Source: Haemophilus parahaemolyticus
Lineage (GTDB): Bacteria > Pseudomonadota > Gammaproteobacteria > Enterobacterales > Pasteurellaceae
DNA: 5,203 nucleotides
Reading direction: 5' to 3'
Assembly (NCBI RefSeq): GCF_018373095.1
Contig: NZ_JAHAHT010000115.1
Span: forward strand, 1-5,203
Each line of letters begins with the position of its first letter. Within the stretch, counting starts at the first letter, position 1. Shown in pieces: positions 1 to 4,284 of the stretch. The notes under the pieces are model-generated. The model saw nothing but the letters and a program-made list of their open reading frames with translations. It did no database searches and was not told where the DNA came from. The position numbers were made by a program, and so were the translations under genes.

Positions 1-100
1 GTAGTTCTACCTGAATCCATTCCGAACTCAGAAGTAAAATGCCGTAATGCCGATGGTAGTGTGGGGTTTCCCCATGTGAGAGTAGGGCATCGCCAGATTT
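1..100 (+). rRNA. rrf: 5S rRNA, first of two tandem copies, 5' end outside window
   Basis: This is the 3' five-sixths of a 5S ribosomal RNA gene, the small RNA of the 50S subunit. The conserved core is visible, including CCGAACTCAGAAGT (22-35), GCCGATGGTAGTGTGGGG (49-66) and GAGAGTAGGG (79-88). Aligned without gaps to the E. coli 120-nt 5S RNA, base 1 corresponds to about nucleotide 21, so some 20 bases lie upstream of the window. The 3' strand of the terminal helix reads TCGCCAGATT (90-99), close to the E. coli CTGCCAGGCA; its 5' partner is not in view. Helix IV pairs TGGGG (62-66) with CCCCA (70-74). It presumably follows a 23S gene just outside the window. The exact 3' end is set by analogy and could be off by one or two bases. 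Confidence 0.95.
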
Positions 101-142
101 TATTTCCTTAGTTTTCTTAATAAAAGAGTATTAAGGAAATAA
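100..142 (+). promoter_or_regulatory. Hairpin linker between the two 5S genes (probable processing site)
   Basis: The spacer between the 5S genes is mostly one inverted repeat. TTATTTCCTTA (100-110) pairs perfectly with TAAGGAAATAA (132-142), an 11-bp stem. A second, mutually exclusive hairpin, CTTAATA (116-122) with TATTAAG (129-135), overlaps it. No T-run follows, so it does not look like a terminator, and genes of the same operon continue downstream. In rRNA operons the 5S precursors are separated by endonucleases such as RNase E, and a structured, AU-rich linker suits that role. The processing role is inferred; the pairing is seen directly. Confidence 0.6.
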
Positions 143-148
143 AGAATT

Positions 149-268
149 TGATTGATAACTAGAGTGCAGTAGTTCTACCTGACTCCATTCCGAACTCAGA
201 AGTAAAATGCTGTAACGCCGATGGTAGTGTGGGGTTTCCCTATGTGAGAGTAGGGCATTATCAATCAT
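149..268 (+). rRNA. rrf: 5S rRNA, second tandem copy, complete
   Basis: This complete 5S rRNA gene is exactly 120 nt when aligned without gaps to E. coli 5S RNA. Its body (169-258) differs from the first copy (1-90) at only four sites: 183, 211, 216 and 241. The change at 241 turns a G-C pair of helix IV into G-U. The terminal helix, however, is unlike the first copy: TGATTGATAA (149-158) pairs perfectly with TTATCAATCA (258-267), leaving a one-base 3' overhang (T268) as in E. coli. Because both strands changed together, the gene is probably functional rather than decayed. The tRNA-Asp gene begins only 10 bases later, so the mature 3' end must be made by processing. Confidence 0.95.
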
Positions 269-278
269 TAAAATTTGC

Positions 279-355
279 GGAGCGGTAGTTCAGCTGGTTA
301 GAATACCTGCCTGTCACGCAGGGGGTCGCGGGTTCGAGTCCCGTCCGTTCCGCCA
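279..355 (+). tRNA. tRNA-Asp (anticodon GTC)
   Basis: This 77-nt gene includes an encoded CCA (353-355). The acceptor stem GGAGCGG (279-285) pairs with CCGTTCC (345-351), with one G-U pair. The anticodon GTC is at 313-315, inside the loop CTGTCAC, and the T-loop reads GGTTCGAGTCC. The sequence is nearly identical to E. coli tRNA-Asp, differing mainly in the D-loop. It reads Asp codons GAC and GAU. It lies directly behind the second 5S gene and is part of the rRNA transcript, as distal tRNA-Asp genes are in E. coli rrnC and rrnH. Confidence 0.98.
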
Positions 356-364
356 CTTATATTA

Positions 365-387
365 AAAGCGAGTAAAATGCTCGCTTT
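365..387 (+). promoter_or_regulatory. Hairpin spacer between tRNA-Asp and tRNA-Trp
   Basis: AAAGCGAG (365-372) pairs perfectly with CTCGCTTT (380-387) around a 7-base loop. The 38-base gap between the tRNAs is otherwise featureless. No T-run follows the stem, so strong termination is unlikely; a role in processing of the tRNA precursor, or partial attenuation before tRNA-Trp, is possible. Function is inferred only from the pairing and position. Confidence 0.5.
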
Positions 388-393
388 AACTTT

Positions 394-469
394 AGGGGCG
401 TAGTTCAATTGGTAGAGCACCGGTCTCCAAAACCGGGTGTTGGGAGTTCGAGCCTCTCCGCCCCTGCCA
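394..469 (+). tRNA. tRNA-Trp (anticodon CCA)
   Basis: This 76-nt gene has an encoded CCA end (467-469). The acceptor stem AGGGGCG (394-400) pairs perfectly with CGCCCCT (459-465), and the discriminator base is G466, as expected for bacterial tRNA-Trp. The anticodon CCA is at 427-429 in the loop CTCCAAA. The sequence almost matches E. coli tRNA-Trp; the difference seen is a T-to-C change in the T-loop. It is the last gene of the rRNA operon, with a terminator starting 9 bases after it. The order 5S, tRNA-Asp, tRNA-Trp matches E. coli rrnC. Confidence 0.98.
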
Positions 470-477
470 TATTAAAT

Positions 478-509
478 AAACCTATTAGAGTAATCTGATA
501 GGTTTTTTT
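478..509 (+). terminator. Intrinsic terminator of the rRNA operon
   Basis: A 12-bp stem joins AAACCTATTAGA (478-489) to TCTGATAGGTTT (494-505), with one G-U pair and a 4-base loop GTAA. The stem runs into seven T residues (503-509). This is a textbook Rho-independent terminator and closes the rRNA/tRNA transcript. Confidence 0.92.
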
Positions 510-647
510 ATTTGATTCCGATTCCTTATTCATTTCATTGGCCATTATTCTTTTAATCAATTATATGATTGCTCGGAGTATCTAATATGTTTTAGATGAT
601 TATTTTGATAAATTTAGTCATAGCTTTAACACTGATAATTTTTCTAA
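510..647. other. Non-coding gap with no recognisable gene
   Basis: This is AT-rich intergenic sequence between the rRNA terminator and the menB control region. I see no credible open reading frame on either strand: ATG at 587 meets TAG after one codon, and the minus-strand ATG near 617-619 stops after nine codons. Two short inverted repeats are present, AATCA/TGATT (555-559 and 566-570) and ATCTAA/TTAGAT (580-585 and 592-597). They are too short to assign to a regulator. Confidence 0.6.
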
Positions 648-702
648 GCGGTTAAATTTGCATAATTATTTACAAAAATATCGGCAAATTTAACCGCCTT
701 TT
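648..702 (+). terminator. Inverted repeat of uptake-signal-like sequence, terminator-like
   Basis: GCGGTTAAATTTGC (648-661) pairs perfectly over 14 bp with GCAAATTTAACCGC (684-697), with a 22-base loop. A C and four T residues follow (698-702), which suits termination of plus-strand transcription. Each arm resembles the Apl-type uptake signal, with the GCGGT core followed by AAATTTGC, though the 9-base core itself is matched at only about seven positions. Inverted uptake-signal pairs acting as terminators are common in Pasteurellaceae. It sits just upstream of the menB promoter and would shield menB from read-through out of the rRNA operon. Confidence 0.65.
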
Positions 703-731
703 ATTTCACTGGCGACAAAAACCGCTATAAT
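703..731 (+). promoter_or_regulatory. Predicted sigma-70 promoter of menB
   Basis: TATAAT at 726-731 is a perfect -10 box. With a 17-base spacer, the best -35 candidate is ATTTCA (703-708), matching TTGACA at three positions, so the -35 element is weak and an activator may contribute. Transcription would begin near 738, giving a leader of about 43 bases before menB. No clear FNR or ArcA site was recognised, although quinone genes are often oxygen-regulated. Confidence 0.6.
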
Positions 732-766
732 GGCACCAATTTTTAACATTCATTTGAATACTCAAA

Positions 767-772
767 AAGGAA
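767..772 (+). promoter_or_regulatory. Ribosome-binding site of menB
   Basis: AAGGAA lies 8 bases before the ATG at 781. This good Shine-Dalgarno sequence at near-ideal spacing supports that start codon. Confidence 0.8.
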
Positions 773-780
773 CATAATCA

Positions 781-1638
781 ATGTTATATCCAAGCGAAGA
801 ATTTTTATACGCACCTATTGAATGGGTGGATCACAGTGAAGGTTACACCGACATTCGTTATCACAAATCAACCGATGGTATTGCAAAAATCACCATCAAT
901 CGCCCAGAAGTGCGTAACGCTTTCCGTCCACAAACGGTAAAAGAGATGATTCACGCATTTGCAGATGCTCGTTTTGATGAAAAAATCGGTGTAATCGTAT
1001 TAACGGGAGAAGGCGAATACGCTTTCTGTGCGGGTGGTGACCAAAAAATTCGTGGTGACTACGGCGGCTATAAAGATGACAGCGGCGTGCATCATTTAAA
1101 CGTATTGGAATTCCAACGTGATATCCGTACTTGCCCAAAACCAGTGGTGGCAATGGTAGCAGGTTATGCCGTAGGTGGCGGTCACGTGTTACATATGATG
1201 TGTGACTTAACCATCGCAGCGGATAACGCAAAATTCGGTCAAACGGGTCCGAAAGTAGGTTCATTCGATGGTGGCTGGGGAGCGAGTTATATGGCTCGCA
1301 TCGTTGGTCAGAAAAAAGCACGCGAAATCTGGTTCTTATGCCGTATGTACGATGCGAAACAAGCACTAGATATGGGCTTAGTGAACACTGTTGTGCCTTA
1401 TGCTGATTTAGAAAAAGAAACTGTGCGCTGGTGTCGCGAAATATTACAAAACAGTCCAATCGCATTACGTTGCTTGAAGGCAGCATTAAACGCAGACTGT
1501 GATGGTCAAGCGGGTCTTCAAGAGTTGGCGGGCAATGCAACAATGTTGTTTTATATGACAGAAGAAGGTCAAGAAGGCCGCAATGCGTTCAACGAAAAAC
1601 GTGAACCTGATTTCAGCAAATTTAAACGCAATCCGTAA
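781..1638 (+). CDS. menB: 1,4-dihydroxy-2-naphthoyl-CoA synthase (MenB)
   Basis: MenB is a cytoplasmic crotonase-fold enzyme that closes the naphthoquinone ring, converting o-succinylbenzoyl-CoA to 1,4-dihydroxy-2-naphthoyl-CoA in menaquinone synthesis. The 285-residue product has the same length as E. coli MenB. Residues known to be important there appear at the same numbers: K89, R91 and Y97 in the flexible substrate loop, Q154, G156 and W184 (bicarbonate site), D163 and Y258. G156 within QTGPKVGSFDGG (154-165) marks the bicarbonate-dependent type I form. The oxyanion-hole segments CAGGDQ (83-88) and AGYAVGGGH (127-135) are intact. The start is supported by the Shine-Dalgarno at 767-772. 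No other men genes are adjacent, and a terminator-like hairpin follows, so it is probably transcribed mainly alone. No frameshift or missing catalytic residue was seen. Confidence 0.97.
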   Translation: MLYPSEEFLYAPIEWVDHSEGYTDIRYHKSTDGIAKITINRPEVRNAFRPQTVKEMIHAFADARFDEKIGVIVLTGEGEYAFCAGGDQKIRGDYGGYKDDSGVHHLNVLEFQRDIRTCPKPVVAMVAGYAVGGGHVLHMMCDLTIAADNAKFGQTGPKVGSFDGGWGASYMARIVGQKKAREIWFLCRMYDAKQALDMGLVNTVVPYADLEKETVRWCREILQNSPIALRCLKAALNADCDGQAGLQELAGNATMLFYMTEEGQEGRNAFNEKREPDFSKFKRNP

Positions 1639-1652
1639 TGGAGTTTCTCTCT

Positions 1653-1722
1653 AAAAGCGGTGATATTGAGTAAAAATTTACGATGTTTTTGGTAAACCTT
1701 TTGCAAAATCTCACCGCTTTTT
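1653..1722 (+). terminator. Terminator-like pair of inverted uptake-signal sequences after menB
   Basis: AAAAGCGGTGA (1653-1663) pairs perfectly over 11 bp with TCACCGCTTTT (1711-1721), with a 47-base loop and a T-run at 1718-1722. Both arms match the uptake core ACAAGCGGT at eight of nine positions. The right arm read on the minus strand continues as GAGATTTTGCAAAA, close to the extended Apl-type signal. It fits a dual-use uptake-signal terminator for menB. The long loop makes it weaker than the rRNA terminator, so some read-through into mrcB is plausible. Confidence 0.65.
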
Positions 1723-1738
1723 CCTTTTGGTTTGAACT

Positions 1739-4129
1739 ATGTCCACGCGTAAAAAAAAGCAAAAAAACAAACGCTCTTTCTGTTCTAGGGTGCTTACAAC
1801 TAGCATTAAATTAGGTGTGGTTGGAGCGAGTTTTATGGCAGTTTATGCCGTGTATTTAGACGGTAAAATTCGCACTAAAATGAACGGGCAAGTTTGGCAA
1901 TTGCCAGCTGAAGTTTATGCTCGCATTGAGAGCATCAAAATTGAGGAAAATCTCACGCTGGAGCAAACCAAAACTGCTTTGTTAGATAATGGCTATCGTC
2001 AAGTATCGCAAATTGTTGCTCCTGGCGATTTCAAACTTGAAGGCAATAATATTGTGGTGCTGCGCCGTGCCTTTCCATTTCCTGAAAGTCCTGAAGCACA
2101 ACGTGTTTTGCGTTTACGTTTTCAAAACGACAAACTGACTTATATTGAAGATTTGGGGGCTCAGCGTTTAGTGGAAGAGTTTAGGCTGGATCCCAAATTG
2201 ATTGCAATGTTACATTCAGAAAGTGATGAAGAACGCCAAGCGTTGAAATTGCAGCAATATCCGTATTTTCTCATCCAAGCCCTACTTTTAACCGAAGATA
2301 AACGCTTTTACCAGCACGATGGTATCAGCCCAATGGGGATTGCCCGTGCGTTGGTCGCGAACTATCAAGCAGGTAGAACAGTGCAGGGGGCGAGTACGCT
2401 CACGCAACAGTTGGTTAAAAACCTCTTTTTGAGCAGCGAAAAATCACTAAGCCGTAAGATTAACGAAGCACTGATGTCGCTGATTTTAGATGCTCGTTAC
2501 GATAAAAACCGTATTCTTGAAACGTATCTAAACGAAATTTATTTAGGTCAGAACGGTAGTTATCAAGTGCATGGTTTTGCGTTGGCAAGTCAATTCTATT
2601 TTGGTCGCCCAATCCAAGAAATCACCCCGTCACAAATGGCACTGTTAGTTGGAATGGTGAAAGGTCCATCACTTTACAATCCATGGCGACACCCAGAGGC
2701 AGCACTTGAACGCCGAAATGTGGTGCTCAAATTGCTCCAAGAAAACCACGCAATTAGCCAAAGTGACTACGAATTTCTAGTCAAACAACCGCTAGGCGTG
2801 AAAGAGAAAGGTGCGATTTATCGCCAACAACCTGCCTTTATGCAAGCGTTGAATATGGACTTGAAAAATGAGTTTGGTGAAAACCGCTCGGCTTTGCTTT
2901 CTGGGGCAAAAATTTTTACCACTCTTGACCGTAAACAACAGCGTTCTGCGGAACAAGCGGTAATTAATGGCTTGGAAGATTTGGAAAATTCGGATAAGAA
3001 AATCAAAGATTTACAATCTGCGATTGTGGTGTCGGAATATCGTACGGGTAAAGTGCGAGCGATTGTAGGTGACCGTTTAACTCAATACGCAGGCTTTAAC
3101 CGTGCGATTCAAACTAAGCGTCAGATCGGCTCGTTAGTGAAGCCTTCGATTTACGCAATTGCGTTGTCTGATCCTAAAAATTTCCGTCTCAATACACCCA
3201 TTGATAACAAACCGATCACTATTCACGTGAAAGGCTCTGCCCCATGGTCGCCAAAAAACTATGACAAACGTTTTAGTGGCTCAGTAATGTTAATGGATGC
3301 ACTGGTTCGCTCGCTCAACATCCCAACCGTGAATATTGGGATGAAGTTCGGTTTGCGAAAAATGATTGCGAAGCAAAAAGAAATGGGCTGGGATAAGGTT
3401 GATATTCCTGTTTATCCGTCAATGTTGCTCGGTGCTTACTCAATTTCACCGTATGACGTAACTAAATCCTACCAAGTAATTGCAAACAAGGGCTTGAAGG
3501 TATCTCTCACGACGATTGAATCTATCACAGGCTTTGATGGTAAACCACTCTATCAACGCAATATTGAAGATGTGAGCAAACAGGTGCTCCCTGAAGAGGC
3601 AGCGACACAAACGCTTTATGCGATGCAGCAGGTAGTGGAACGTGGAACAGCACGTAGCCTACAAAATGAGTTTGCCGACTTACGCTTGGCTGGTAAAACA
3701 GGGACAACCAACAATGCTCGCGATACTTGGTTTGTGGGGATTGATGGCGAAAATGTCGCGACGGTATGGCTAGGTAAAGATAACAATGCCGACACGCATT
3801 TAACGGGTTCAAGTGGGGCATTGTATGTTTATAAAGAGTATATCCGCCGTGCTTTACCGTTGAAATTTAGTTTGCCGAAAGTGAAAGATATTCAATGGGT
3901 AGGCATTAATAGCTATGGCAGTATTGCTTGTGAAAGCGGACGCCAAATTCCAATGTGGCGTGATCGCGGGCAGACTTATTGCTCTTCAGGTGGCCCAATT
4001 GTGGAGGCGAAAAAACCAACGGTGTTAGAAGCTCTCTCGCTTGAGAAATCTAAAACCGAGAATACCAAAGCAGAAGTATCGGAAGATAGGGCTCTTCCAG
4101 CCGATGAAATTGCCCCAACAGGAGAGTAA
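1739..4129 (+). CDS. mrcB: Penicillin-binding protein 1B, bifunctional peptidoglycan synthase
   Basis: PBP1B is an inner-membrane class A penicillin-binding protein that polymerises lipid II into glycan strands and cross-links the peptides. The 796-residue product is slightly shorter than E. coli PBP1B (844). In order: a Lys/Arg-rich cytoplasmic tail (1-20), one membrane segment (about 22-40), a UB2H-like regulatory domain (about 60-155), a GT51 glycosyltransferase (about 170-345) and a transpeptidase (about 425-705). GT51 motifs are EDKRFYQHDG (catalytic E186), GASTLTQQLVKN (217-228), RKINE with E243, and YLNEIYLG (263-270). Transpeptidase motifs are SLVK (nucleophile S465), SLN (525-527) and KTGTT (653-657). 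C731 and C748 may form a C-terminal disulfide. The tail (about 756-796) is charged and low-complexity. An in-frame TGA at 1733-1735 makes ATG 1739 the earliest possible start, and the next Met (33) lies inside the membrane segment. No Shine-Dalgarno is evident. Confidence 0.97.
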   Translation: MSTRKKKQKNKRSFCSRVLTTSIKLGVVGASFMAVYAVYLDGKIRTKMNGQVWQLPAEVYARIESIKIEENLTLEQTKTALLDNGYRQVSQIVAPGDFKLEGNNIVVLRRAFPFPESPEAQRVLRLRFQNDKLTYIEDLGAQRLVEEFRLDPKLIAMLHSESDEERQALKLQQYPYFLIQALLLTEDKRFYQHDGISPMGIARALVANYQAGRTVQGASTLTQQLVKNLFLSSEKSLSRKINEALMSLILDARYDKNRILETYLNEIYLGQNGSYQVHGFALASQFYFGRPIQEITPSQMALLVGMVKGPSLYNPWRHPEAALERRNVVLKLLQENHAISQSDYEFLVKQPLGVKEKGAIYRQQPAFMQALNMDLKNEFGENRSALLSGAKIFTTLDRKQQRSAEQAVINGLEDLENSDKKIKDLQSAIVVSEYRTGKVRAIVGDRLTQYAGFNRAIQTKRQIGSLVKPSIYAIALSDPKNFRLNTPIDNKPITIHVKGSAPWSPKNYDKRFSGSVMLMDALVRSLNIPTVNIGMKFGLRKMIAKQKEMGWDKVDIPVYPSMLLGAYSISPYDVTKSYQVIANKGLKVSLTTIESITGFDGKPLYQRNIEDVSKQVLPEEAATQTLYAMQQVVERGTARSLQNEFADLRLAGKTGTTNNARDTWFVGIDGENVATVWLGKDNNADTHLTGSSGALYVYKEYIRRALPLKFSLPKVKDIQWVGINSYGSIACESGRQIPMWRDRGQTYCSSGGPIVEAKKPTVLEALSLEKSKTENTKAEVSEDRALPADEIAPTGE
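2953..2961 (+). repeat. Exact Apl-type DNA uptake signal core
   Basis: ACAAGCGGT occurs exactly here, inside mrcB (codons near residue 405). This is the core of the uptake signal recognised by naturally transformable Pasteurellaceae of the A. pleuropneumoniae subclade. The downstream T-tracts of the extended motif are poor here, so it may be a weaker site or a chance match. It still supports the group assignment together with the near-matches elsewhere in the window. Confidence 0.6.
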
Positions 4130-4141
4130 CTTTACAAATGC

Positions 4142-4195
4142 AAGCGGTGGATTTTATCTACTATGCCTATTTATCAATAAAAGCAGTGGATCTTA
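4142..4195 (+). repeat. Two direct, degenerate uptake-signal-like repeats
   Basis: AAGCGGTGGATTTTA (4142-4156) and AAGCAGTGGATCTTA (4181-4195) agree at 13 of 15 positions and are 39 bases apart, just after the mrcB stop codon. The first copy, extended left to GCAAGCGGT, matches the Apl uptake core at eight of nine bases. Because they are direct rather than inverted, they do not form a terminator hairpin with each other. Confidence 0.5.
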
Positions 4196-4240
4196 CTCTA
4201 TTTCAAATCTTTTGCTAAATTCTTATTCAAATAATATTAT

Positions 4241-4273
4241 AAAAAGTCAGTAAATCTAATGAGTCACTGACTT
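4241..4273 (-). terminator. Intrinsic terminator of valS
   Basis: On the minus strand AAGTCAGT (4273-4266) pairs perfectly with ACTGACTT (4251-4244) across a 14-base loop. The second arm runs into five consecutive T residues (4245-4241). The hairpin starts 11 bases after the valS stop codon. On the plus strand no T-run follows the stem, so it is directional and not an obvious terminator for mrcB. Confidence 0.75.
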
Positions 4274-4284
4274 GTATTACCCAA

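Noticed and set aside
555..570. Palindrome AATCA-N6-TGATT considered as an FNR-type site for menB
   Set aside because: The half-sites are in the wrong order and spacing for TTGAT-N4-ATCAA, and it lies about 150 bases upstream of the predicted -10 box.
896..1543. 215-codon open frame on the minus strand inside menB
   Set aside because: It is fully antisense to a well-supported menB, and its translation is rich in His, Arg, Leu and Ser with no recognisable motif. It is a shadow of the coding strand.
1666..1709. Possible mrcB promoter in the hairpin loop (TTGAGT or TTTACG with CAAAAT)
   Set aside because: No pair of hexamers combines good matches with a 16-18 base spacer, so the call would be no better than chance in AT-rich DNA.
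2818..3821. Two minus-strand open frames (2818-3006 and 3525-3821) inside mrcB
   Set aside because: Both are antisense to the conserved transpeptidase region of PBP1B and have no supporting signals.
4041..4253. 70-codon plus-strand open frame overlapping the end of mrcB
   Set aside because: It starts out of frame within mrcB, has no good ribosome-binding site, and its second half is low-complexity translation of AT-rich intergenic DNA.
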